7,958 nt of DNA from Pseudomonadota bacterium (GTDB lineage Bacteria; Bdellovibrionota_C; UBA2361; OMII01). Position numbers and translations under genes: made by a program. A model generated the notes under the pieces. The model saw only the letters and a list, made by a program, of their open reading frames with translations, was not told where the DNA came from and ran no database searches. Of this stretch, positions 1 through 5,939 are shown piece after piece (the stretch's first letter is position 1; the number at the start of each line of letters is the position of its first letter). The DNA is taken from assembly GCA_027486155.1 (NCBI GenBank), contig JAIXPR010000185.1:1-7958 (forward strand). The letters run 5' to 3'.

Positions 1-1
1 C

Positions 2-112
2 TCCTCATCGTCTTCGTCAAGCAATTCCTCATCGTCTTCGTCAAGCAATTCTTCGGAGTCTTCTGAGGAATCGTCATCTTCGAGCTCATCGGAATCTTCG
101 AGTTCATCGGAC
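2..112 (+). repeat. Ser-coding tandem repeat, left copy
   Basis: Two perfect 24-bp units (2-25 and 26-49) each encode seven Ser and one Asn. They are followed by degenerate Ser/Glu codons. Bases 1-39 are identical to 7388-7426, and 64-102 are identical to 7427-7465. The left copy differs from the right by a 24-bp insertion and by fewer 18-bp units further on. Confidence 0.85.
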
Positions 113-1093
113 GACGGGGGCGAACCACACCCTTGTGACAATCCCTCCGCGTCGGGGTGCGATCCGTGTGCACTGGATCAGGAGAGCACGCTATGTAAGT
201 GTTCATTGGATCCGGAGTCGCCGGAATGTAAGTGTCAGGAAGGTGAAGGTTGTTGCTGCGACACCGGGGCCGGCTCCGCTGGGGGTGATTCGCCGGAATG
301 CGAAGAACTCATAATTGAAGAGCCCGAAAAGATACAGCATTGTTTCACGGCCCCGAACGTTTGTGTTGATATTGTGGATCAAAGAACCGCGCTTCGAAAC
401 GCGCCGAAGGCGTTTTCATTCCCCTTTAGCTCATCCCTCCAACAGATATGTAGCAGCAGCGTGTGGAAGATGGCGACTGGCTACGGCGCCGCGATCATTG
501 GATGTGGCCTCGCCCTCGGTCCCTCAACAGCTAATGCTGGAAGCGAGTTCACCCTCGAAGAATTGGCACAACAAGTCATACAAAGAAATCCCGGGCTTAG
601 GCGGGCAACTGAAGCCGAGACTCAGGCACTAAGTAAACTTCGGCAGCCGAGGCCCACGACAGATAAGGATAAAGAAGGTCTCAATCAAATAAAGATAGAG
701 CTCCAAAACAATAACAAAAATGATGAGTACGGGGGTCAGACATATGACAAAAATAAAAACCAGTGTGCTCAGATTGCAGTTGCTCCCGAGCATCCTGGGG
801 TTCTTGTGGACCAGGCCATCGCGGCATTGAGCGACGTATCAACCTGCGGTCAAAGTTATTTCCGCAAAGAACCGACTTGCAGACGGGAATTTGAGAAAGC
901 GGTTGGAAGAGCCCGAAAAATGTTAGAGGGTTTTCCGCCTGGAGGCATTATAGACAACGGACGCCAGCTCGCTACGTTCTCATGTTGTAAAGACAAACAC
1001 TATCGGATTGATTTAGATAACTTCAGGGGCCATAACCTGAGGTTTTATGGTCTCGACCCTTTCGCAGCATACTGGAGCTGGTTAAAACGATAA
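2..1093 (+). CDS. Ser-rich/Cys-rich protein, 3' part (5' end outside window)
   Basis: The frame is open from base 2 to the TAA at 1091-1093, giving 363 residues, so the gene begins upstream of the window. In window numbering, residues 1-36 are almost only Ser with some Asn, Glu and Asp. Residues about 43-97 are Cys-rich, with spaced Cys pairs such as PECKC and GCCCD. A hydrophobic stretch (about 157-179) ends in ANA before GS, like a signal peptidase I site but in mid-protein. The last ~180 residues are soluble-looking, with five more Cys and the C-terminus WSWLKR. The Ser linker and the PECKC module recur in the gene at 5940, so the two are paralogous in part. A TTG at 206 could be read as a start, but the frame clearly continues upstream of it. 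I do not recognise a function; export and a Ser-rich spacer between disulfide-bonded modules are inferred. Confidence 0.8.
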   Translation, partial: SSSSSSSNSSSSSSSNSSESSEESSSSSSSESSSSSDDGGEPHPCDNPSASGCDPCALDQESTLCKCSLDPESPECKCQEGEGCCCDTGAGSAGGDSPECEELIIEEPEKIQHCFTAPNVCVDIVDQRTALRNAPKAFSFPFSSSLQQICSSSVWKMATGYGAAIIGCGLALGPSTANAGSEFTLEELAQQVIQRNPGLRRATEAETQALSKLRQPRPTTDKDKEGLNQIKIELQNNNKNDEYGGQTYDKNKNQCAQIAVAPEHPGVLVDQAIAALSDVSTCGQSYFRKEPTCRREFEKAVGRARKMLEGFPPGGIIDNGRQLATFSCCKDKHYRIDLDNFRGHNLRFYGLDPFAAYWSWLKR

Positions 1094-1176
1094 AAACAGT
1101 TGCTGTGTGAGGGGGTTGTCGTGGTGCCGCATGACGAACCACGTGTTAGCCGAGCATTTATTCCAGCCGCTTTGCG

Positions 1177-2376
1177 TCATTGATAAAGGCAAGTGAGGAG
1201 CTTCTGAGAATCTGGTAGCAGTTGCCACTCCTCGAAGGAGACCCTAGCCATCGCTTTGATGCGCAGGAACCTCCTATCGATGTTTTTGATCAGTTGGAAA
1301 GGGGCGAGCGAAGCGAGGTGTTCCTTAAGCTTTTGGTTCTCTTCTTCTGGAATGTAGTCAGATTCTAACAACCTCTCTAAAAAGGGTCTTCGTCTCATCA
1401 TAGATTCGCTTATAACGGCTTCCGACCTTTAGCTTCTCTTTAAGCCTTAAGCAGGGGGGTAAAATAGTTCTTAAAAAGCCGGTAGTCGTTCTTGTATGTA
1501 TCGTTAGCTACCGGGACGATATCGGGATTCTCCATGCGTCTAAAGCCGAGAGCGTCACGAGCGGTCATCCAGTTCTTTTGCTCGACGTGCGCGTTATCGT
1601 TTTTCTTGTAGGAACGGCTGCGAGTAAGCGCTATTCCCGCCTTTTGGCAGTAGCGAAGAACTGGGTTGTTGAGAAACTCTGAGCCATTATCAAAGTCGAG
1701 GGACTTTAGGGGAAATGGCAGCGATGCCTTGATATCTTTAAGAGCCTCAATCACCGCCTCCGCAGTTTTACCCCATATAGCTCTGTTTTCCACCCATCCC
1801 GTAGCTATATCAGTAACGGTCAGTGTGTTGACGTAACTCCCGCTGTTGTATTGCCACAGTGCGCCACCAGATCTTCCTCCAAGTGTCCCGGCTCTCGCTG
1901 TTCCCACTGAGCCAAGCAGATCGTAATCATATCCCTGAAATGCGGGTCGGATGAAGTGGTGCTTTTCCCCTACCCAACTGACGCTTCGTTGGTAGCAGGA
2001 TCCGGTCGATCGTTGCGGGACTTATTCGCCGAAGCTTCTCAGACACATCGGCTGCCAATACTCCGCGGTGCATCTCGTAGGTGGTAGTGTAGAACTTAAT
2101 CGAGCGCTTCAGCAGCTTGCCGCTAAGGTACCTTGTAGCCACCCAGATACGCTTTAAAGCCTCCATAAACTCGGGGTCGCTCGCATACCGGCTCTTCCGC
2201 CCCGGCTTTCGTTGTTTCGCCTTATAGCCTAGCAGCAAAAGACGATTCAGGTAGTTACGTTTCAGACCCGTTGCTAGCTGAAGGTGGTCAAGATGCGCGC
2301 CTTTTTGCGCCTTTGTCGACTTCCTATAAACCTTCCTAATCGCCTGAATCAGCTCGCGTTTGGAACTTAGCGTCAT
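1177..2376 (-). pseudogene. Frameshifted DDE transposase (ISNCY/IS1202-like integrase)
   Basis: Five overlapping frames join into one family-like transposase. An N-terminal helix-turn-helix region (ATGLKRNYLNRLLL) lies in the first frame. The second frame holds GKSTT and then LAQWEQREPGHLEEDLVAHC. The third holds NTLTVTDIATGW, DFDNGSEF and DNAHVEQKNW. The fourth holds LKEKLKVGSRYKRIYDETKT. The fifth runs from PFLERLLESDYIPEEE to the stop at 1177-1179. The catalytic triad is visible as Asp at 1871-1873, Asp at 1689-1691 and Glu at 1581-1583; the last two are 35 residues apart, the usual D(35)E spacing. Frame breaks fall near 1963-1970, 1835-1843, 1454-1459 and 1379-1387. The chosen start is the ATG at 2374-2376, which has GTGAGG about 6 bases upstream. 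Family naming is from motif memory. The enzyme is almost certainly inactive unless the breaks are sequencing errors. Confidence 0.85.
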
Positions 2377-2400
2377 CTCTCGCACCTCACCTAAATGCCT
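1177..2400 (-). mobile_element. Remnant insertion sequence, integrase-like DDE type
   Basis: The element is defined by the broken transposase within it. The outer ends are not established. I looked for matching terminal inverted repeats between 1094-1176 and 2386-2562 and found only short chance similarities, so the ends may be lost or degenerate. It lies between the left Ser/Cys-rich gene and the unrecognised gene pair, on the opposite strand to both. Confidence 0.55.
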
Positions 2401-2487
2401 TGGAACATTTGTGAGGCCACCACTCCGTTAATCGATGCTCAAAGTTCTACTTCCCTTTCTTTTAATGTGAGGCATATCGGCAGCGAT

Positions 2488-2515
2488 TTGCTTAGTGAAC
2501 GCGTCCCTGTAAACT
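2488..2515 (+). promoter_or_regulatory. Weak promoter candidate upstream of the 2563 gene pair
   Basis: TTGCTT and TAAACT are separated by 16 bases and placed ~48 bases before the ATG at 2563. Both boxes deviate from the sigma-70 consensus, so this is only a candidate. Confidence 0.2.
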
Positions 2516-2562
2516 CAGTACAACCGTAACAAGATCGGGCCAGCGGGCTATCAAAGTTTCGT

Positions 2563-2721
2563 ATGAGAGAAGAACGACTCAAGAGAGAGGAGGTCCTAGA
2601 CGTGCTTCGCGCAGAGCTTGCACGGCTTCTGTGCGCTGATGATGTCAGTGAGGAGGAAAAGTTAATTCGTATCGAACGAGCCGAACGGCTTCTACAGGGC
2701 GGAGAGGTGTTAGATGGTTAA
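2563..2721 (+). CDS. Small 52-aa charged hypothetical protein
   Basis: The ATG at 2563 opens a 52-codon frame ending in TAA at 2719-2721. The product begins MREERLKREEVLDVLRAEL and is rich in Glu, Arg and Leu, consistent with one or two amphipathic helices. It has no signal peptide or membrane segment. It overlaps the start of the 254-aa gene by 8 bases (ATG at 2714), an arrangement typical of translational coupling, and this is the main reason to believe in it. No convincing Shine-Dalgarno sequence precedes it. I do not recognise it. A small regulatory partner or antitoxin-like role would be speculation. The alternative is that it is only a leader ORF. Confidence 0.4.
   Translation: MREERLKREEVLDVLRAELARLLCADDVSEEEKLIRIERAERLLQGGEVLDG
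2701..2707 (+). promoter_or_regulatory. Ribosome binding site for the 254-aa gene
   Basis: GGAGAGG ends 6 bases before the ATG at 2714. It lies inside the 52-codon ORF and supports the chosen start and translational coupling. Confidence 0.6.
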
Positions 2722-3478
2722 TGCAAGGATAGTGACACAACAACTTGGTGAATTACAAAGTCTAACCGGGGAGGGCTGCCCTGAGGCTGCCGCACGGTTA
2801 CTGAGCAATGGCGAGACAATCTCTTTGCATGATTTATCAGCACGCTTAGACCGCGCGTTAGCTGCTCTTCGAGGCACAGAGATCACCGTTGCGGCAGCTA
2901 GCGGAGTTCAACGGACGCCGCTTGAGATAGGGGAGCAGATGGTCAATTCTTTCTTCTTTGATAAACAGGGTGGCGTGTCCACATTCATAATCCCGGCTGG
3001 TGTTAACGATATTCAGGCGATGAAAGCCGTTGCCGAGTACTTTGATAGACACAAGCTAAGGAACGGCAGCGAAGTGCTGCCCTGGTTCAGCATCGAGAGG
3101 TTCGGGCGATTGCCGCAAAAATACCCGCAGCACTGTCAGGAGCGAGATTGCTTGGTATCACGGGAGATAACCGTCACCGGTGTGGTCAAGGGCACAAAGG
3201 AGAGAAATCGCGCCACCCAAGAATCTGTGCTCAATGCCCAATCACTTGGTTTCTCCGATCCCAGAGATCAAGCATTAGCGGTCGCTCTATTTGCCTGCAA
3301 GTACAATGGATCGCTCCTGTACTCGGGGACACGGTTGCGCGGTTCTATCCCTGAAATAACGTTGGTCGTATCAAAGGCTCTCGGCGTACTCGTTGATGAC
3401 AAGACTTTCGATGACGAGGGAGATAGCTTCATATCGGCGACCGGCTCACCCTTGGCGGGGAGCGGCCTCAAGAGCTAG
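2714..3478 (+). CDS. Hypothetical 254-aa protein
   Basis: The complete frame runs from the ATG at 2714 to the TAG at 3476-3478, with a good Shine-Dalgarno sequence. The protein has no signal peptide or clear membrane helix, so a cytoplasmic location is likely. The N-terminal ~60 residues look helical (AAARLLSNGETISLHDLSARL, in part). A central part contains a hydrophobic strand-like FFFDKQGGVSTFIIPAG, then a helix (MKAVAEYFDRHKL). The second half includes SREITVTGVVKGTKERNR and PEITLVVSKALGVLVDD, suggesting an alpha/beta fold. No family motif is recognised. It is probably co-transcribed with the overlapping 52-aa ORF. It converges on the arfB-like gene 81 bases downstream. Length, codon use and the ribosome binding site support it as a real gene; its function is unknown. 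Confidence 0.75.
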   Translation: MVNARIVTQQLGELQSLTGEGCPEAAARLLSNGETISLHDLSARLDRALAALRGTEITVAAASGVQRTPLEIGEQMVNSFFFDKQGGVSTFIIPAGVNDIQAMKAVAEYFDRHKLRNGSEVLPWFSIERFGRLPQKYPQHCQERDCLVSREITVTGVVKGTKERNRATQESVLNAQSLGFSDPRDQALAVALFACKYNGSLLYSGTRLRGSIPEITLVVSKALGVLVDDKTFDDEGDSFISATGSPLAGSGLKS

Positions 3479-3512
3479 AGGCGCTATTTTTGATCTCTGA
3501 GCCTCTGAACCC

Positions 3513-3538
3513 GGGGTAGGTAGTTGTTGCACTACCCC
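3513..3538. terminator. Hairpin between convergent genes, possible terminator
   Basis: A 7-bp stem, GGGGTAG with CTACCCC, encloses a 12-base loop, 35 bases after the 254-aa gene and 22 bases beyond the arfB-like stop. A second weak stem (AGAGGC 3477-3482 with GCCTCT 3501-3506) adjoins it. Neither has a proper downstream T-run on either strand, so intrinsic termination is uncertain. Confidence 0.25.
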
Positions 3539-3559
3539 CACAATCCAATGACCATAAAC

Positions 3560-4018
3560 TCAATAAGAGTCACCATCTCTTAAGCGATCTCTCTCCGCCG
3601 CTTCGGCGCGTCGTTGCTGCCTTTTTCGATGCTCGCTCGGTGGAAACTTAAGTCCTGGCGGTCTCCCCCCTGGAATCCTCTCCTTCGTCGGCTTCAAGGC
3701 CTCATGAAGCAGGGCATGAAGCTGCTCAACAGCGGCTTCTTTGTTTTGTCCCTGCGTTCTGTGGCTCTGAGTGACGATGGAGATAATGCCATCGCCGTGC
3801 ACCAAGTGCTGTAACTTTGGGTGGCGCAAGATCTGGGTCTTTTGCTCCAGGTTTAGTGAAGATGACTGGAGAACATCGAAGGAGAGGCGCACCCTCGTGT
3901 GTCGCTTGTTTACATTTTGACCACCGGGGCCCCCACTTGCGGTGCAGGTAAAGGTCATTTCATCATCCGGAATTCGAATGACTGATGGCTGCGATTTTGT
4001 CGCTTGAGGAACATGCAT
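3560..4018 (-). CDS. arfB: ArfB-like GGQ peptidyl-tRNA hydrolase (ribosome rescue)
   Basis: The product hydrolyses peptidyl-tRNA on stalled ribosomes; the role is inferred from the family. From the chosen start it is 152 aa. It opens with IRIPDDEMTFTCTASGGPGGQ, with the catalytic GGQ at residues 32-34 followed by NVNK, as in ArfB/YaeJ/ICT1. The middle has LSFDV, DGIISIVTQSHRTQGQNKEAA and a helix, again the ArfB core order. The tail (about 108-152) is basic, rich in Arg and Lys, as ArfB tails that enter the mRNA channel are. However, it carries an inserted Pro/Gly-rich run and ends in acidic residues. It lacks the N-terminal extension of PrfH. The start chosen is the ATG at 4016-4018, which has GGGAG 5 bases upstream; an in-frame ATG at 4028-4030 adds four residues but has a poor ribosome site. 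It is divergent from rtcB, suggesting a shared function. Confidence 0.82.
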   Translation of the reverse strand: MHVPQATKSQPSVIRIPDDEMTFTCTASGGPGGQNVNKRHTRVRLSFDVLQSSSLNLEQKTQILRHPKLQHLVHGDGIISIVTQSHRTQGQNKEAAVEQLHALLHEALKPTKERIPGGRPPGLKFPPSEHRKRQQRRAEAAERDRLRDGDSY

Positions 4019-4023
4019 ATATT

Positions 4024-4028
4024 CTCCC
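4024..4028 (-). promoter_or_regulatory. Ribosome binding site for the arfB-like gene
   Basis: GGGAG on the minus strand stands 5 bases before the ATG at 4018. It favours that start over the upstream ATG at 4030, which would overlap the site. Confidence 0.55.
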
Positions 4029-4056
4029 ATGTCTCTTTGAGGACCAACTCTCTGAA

Positions 4057-4084
4057 TTGAGCGGTTCCTCTGGTCAGCTATGAT
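4057..4084 (+). promoter_or_regulatory. Candidate promoter for rtcB
   Basis: TTGAGC and TATGAT are separated by 16 bases in the divergent intergenic region. The -10 box matches sigma-70 at 5 of 6 positions. The same AT-rich patch read on the minus strand gives TATCAT, so overlapping divergent promoters are possible. If used, the rtcB leader would be about 170 bases long. I saw no convincing sigma-54 -24/-12 pair of the kind that drives E. coli rtcBA through RtcR. Confidence 0.3.
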
Positions 4085-4249
4085 ATGAGCACTAAAGCTT
4101 GCGGTGTGATGCTGAGACGCTCTTGTACTAGGGGAGTCAACCCCCTGAAAGGACTATTTGCTTCGGGAAGCGCCTAGAAAAATTTCACCAAAGAGCGCCG
4201 CGTTGAGGCAACGCAAACATGTTAACCCGGCATAACCGATCCAAACCGC

Positions 4250-4254
4250 GGGAG
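4250..4254 (+). promoter_or_regulatory. Ribosome binding site deciding the rtcB start
   Basis: GGGAG lies 6 bases before the ATG at 4261. The upstream in-frame ATG at 4219 has only a GAGG 10 bases away, so 4261 is preferred. Confidence 0.6.
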
Positions 4255-4260
4255 CTTTAT

Positions 4261-5493
4261 ATGATCAGCCATGGACCCACACAAACCCCTTCTCATGCGG
4301 ATGTAGCCAAGCTAACTCCGCAGGCTGCAGTCGCACATGCGCAAGAGATAGCACGACCAGCGGAGGTGAAGAATCTCTATTCCTCTAGAACGTGGGTGGC
4401 TCCTGAGGCCATCCCACAGCTCAAAAAGGCCGCCGAACTCCCCGGTATGGTGTATGTCGCTGCCATGCCGGACCTTCATCCAGGTACGGGCAGCCCGGGA
4501 GGAGCGGCATTCGTCAGCAGGGGATTGATCCATCCGAAGCTTATCGGTGGCGATATCGGTTGTGGTATGCACCTGTGCGCCACCACAATCGATCCACGCA
4601 CCAGCGTGAAGCGATTAGGAGATAGATTATCGAGTATTGATGGTGTGTGGCACGGCGATCTATCCGCGGTCATGCGGAAACATGGATTACAGGAGACCGG
4701 GTACGAAGCAGCTCTGGGTACAATTGGCGGTGGCAACCACTTTGCGGAGGTCCAAGTCGTTCATTCGATAGTTGATAAACGAATTGCCGCGGACCTCGGT
4801 CTTATGAACTCGAAAGCGCTCCTTCTCATTCATAGCGGCTCGCGTGGATTCGGTCAGGAGATCCTAAATCGATATAACGCGGAATCACGCGGAGTACCGC
4901 TCGATCCAAATTCGACCGAGGGGTTGCGGTATCTCGCTGGACACGATCAGGCGATGCGCTACGCCAGGGCCAACCGAGAGATAATCGCGCGGCGAATTAT
5001 GGATCGACTCGGCGCGACAGCAACTCCACTCATCGATCTCAGCCACAACCATCTTGAGAAAAAGACAACTGTGCACGGTGATACATGGATTCACCGGAAG
5101 GGAGCGGCACCCTCAGATCAGGGATTAGTAGTAATTCCTGGGTCGCGAAGCTCTTTCACCTACCTCGTGCGCCCGATCGGCAACGGCGAGGTGAACGCGC
5201 ACTCGTTAGCGCATGGTGCCGGTCGGAAGGTGTCACGCAGTCAATGTGAAGACAAGTTTGGAAGGCTTTCGCCCGAGGATTTGAGACGCCCCAAAGATAA
5301 GAGGGTCGGTATCGATAATCTGGTGATCTGCGAAAACAGGGATCTTTTACGACAGGAGCACGGAAAAGCCTATAAGGATATCGACCAAGTCATAGAGGAC
5401 CTCGCCCATTTCGGATTGATTGAGGTGGTTGCTGTGCTCAAACCTATATTGACCTACAAGACACGCGCCGAGTGTGAGGATGGCGATGGCTAA
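4261..5493 (+). CDS. rtcB: RNA ligase RtcB, RtcB2 (PrfH-associated) type
   Basis: The enzyme is a GTP- and Mn-dependent RNA ligase that joins 2',3'-cyclic phosphate or 3'-phosphate ends to 5'-OH ends. From the ATG at 4261 it is 410 aa (424 aa from 4219). Active-site motifs run in family order: GGDIGCGMH with metal ligands Asp98 and Cys101; GGGNHF with His160; LIHSGSRG with His191; LSHNH with His262; and SLAHGAGRK with His318, the expected guanylylated residue. All key residues are present. AMPDLHPGTGSPGGAAF, HRKGAAPSDQGLVVIPGSR and the LAHGAGRK form of the last motif resemble the shorter RtcB2 branch usually encoded beside release factor PrfH, rather than housekeeping RtcB. The arfB-like gene diverges upstream, fitting a joint RNA-repair and ribosome-rescue role. 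The N-terminus is ~25 residues longer than E. coli RtcB2 as I remember it. The RtcB call is firm; the branch call is good but from memory. Confidence 0.95.
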   Translation: MISHGPTQTPSHADVAKLTPQAAVAHAQEIARPAEVKNLYSSRTWVAPEAIPQLKKAAELPGMVYVAAMPDLHPGTGSPGGAAFVSRGLIHPKLIGGDIGCGMHLCATTIDPRTSVKRLGDRLSSIDGVWHGDLSAVMRKHGLQETGYEAALGTIGGGNHFAEVQVVHSIVDKRIAADLGLMNSKALLLIHSGSRGFGQEILNRYNAESRGVPLDPNSTEGLRYLAGHDQAMRYARANREIIARRIMDRLGATATPLIDLSHNHLEKKTTVHGDTWIHRKGAAPSDQGLVVIPGSRSSFTYLVRPIGNGEVNAHSLAHGAGRKVSRSQCEDKFGRLSPEDLRRPKDKRVGIDNLVICENRDLLRQEHGKAYKDIDQVIEDLAHFGLIEVVAVLKPILTYKTRAECEDGDG

Positions 5494-5729
5494 TCACTAT
5501 GATCGGTCATTTCTCTGTAGCGGGGCTACCGCCCAAGTGAGCCGACAAGCTCCTCCGATCGAGCGCAGAAATGCCCGGCCGACTAGCCCTAGTACGATAA
5601 GATATGAGGCATGGAACGGAACTCTAGATACACGAATGTCCCTTTATTTCTTTCAGAGACCGTGCGAACGAAAGACCGTGCAAAACTAACGACCAAGGAC
5701 AAAACATATCTCTCAGATACCGCATGTAG

Positions 5730-5823
5730 TAGGGCCCGACTCCCGGCTGGCCGTATGGCATCGCCTATCGATGAAATCTTGATACCTCCAGGGACGGTAC
5801 GGCCCGCCAGGAGTCGGGCCCTA
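5730..5823. repeat. REPIN-like inverted repeat (paired palindromic arms)
   Basis: Arms 5730-5755 and 5798-5823 are inverted copies matching at 24 of 26 positions, separated by 42 bases. The right arm itself can fold: GGCCCG (5801-5806) pairs with CGGGCC (5815-5820). The left arm has a weaker equivalent. Two small hairpins in inverted orientation within an intergenic gap is the form of REP doublets (REPINs) mobilised by RAYT transposases. No RAYT gene is in the window, so the origin is inferred. It could also act as an attenuator or transcript-end structure after rtcB. Confidence 0.6.
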
Positions 5824-5928
5824 CCGGACGATTACAAAAAGACGCCCCCACCCCTCAAGCGGACTCGGTGGTAAGTCGATACACCCCGTGTAGGTCTTAC
5901 GACCTCCATCAGAGCATGGAGCGTGATT

Positions 5929-5933
5929 GGGAG
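5929..5933 (+). promoter_or_regulatory. Ribosome binding site for the secreted-protein gene
   Basis: GGGAG is placed 6 bases before the ATG at 5940. It is the same site and spacing as for rtcB and supports 5940 over the in-frame ATGs at 5916 and 5949. Confidence 0.55.
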
Positions 5934-5939
5934 CCCGAA

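Larger units (their letters stand above)
5494..5939. other. Intergenic region between rtcB and the secreted-protein gene
   Basis: This 446-base stretch has no credible gene. Short frames here overlap a large palindrome, lack ribosome sites and have unconvincing composition. It holds a small hairpin just after rtcB (GTAGC 5517-5521, GCTAC 5525-5529, no T-run), a 9-bp direct repeat AGACCGTGC at 5657-5665 and 5673-5681, the REPIN-like inverted repeat at 5730-5823, and a perfect 6-bp stem (CTCCAT 5904-5909, ATGGAG 5916-5921) just before the next gene's ribosome site. A promoter for the downstream gene is expected here, but I cannot point to one with confidence. Confidence 0.6.

Noticed and set aside
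1..110. CRISPR-like array in the tandem repeats
   Set aside because: The repeats are contiguous Ser codons in an open frame, without unique spacers.
206..208. TTG as the start of the left-edge gene
   Set aside because: The same frame is open to the window edge and encodes the Ser-rich and Cys-rich modules also seen in the paralogue.
1094..2562. Terminal inverted repeats of the insertion sequence
   Set aside because: Only short TGTGAGG-like matches were found, in direct rather than inverted orientation, so no ends are claimed.
3560..4030. Calling the GGQ protein PrfH
   Set aside because: Its N-terminus is short and its core (IPDDEM, GGPGGQNVNK, DGIISI, basic tail) follows ArfB, not PrfH.
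4031..4218. tRNA or small RNA gene in the divergent intergenic region
   Set aside because: No cloverleaf with an acceptor stem and T-arm could be formed; only small isolated hairpins are present.
5474..5874. Two overlapping short plus-strand frames after rtcB
   Set aside because: They run through the palindromic element, lack ribosome sites and have unconvincing composition.
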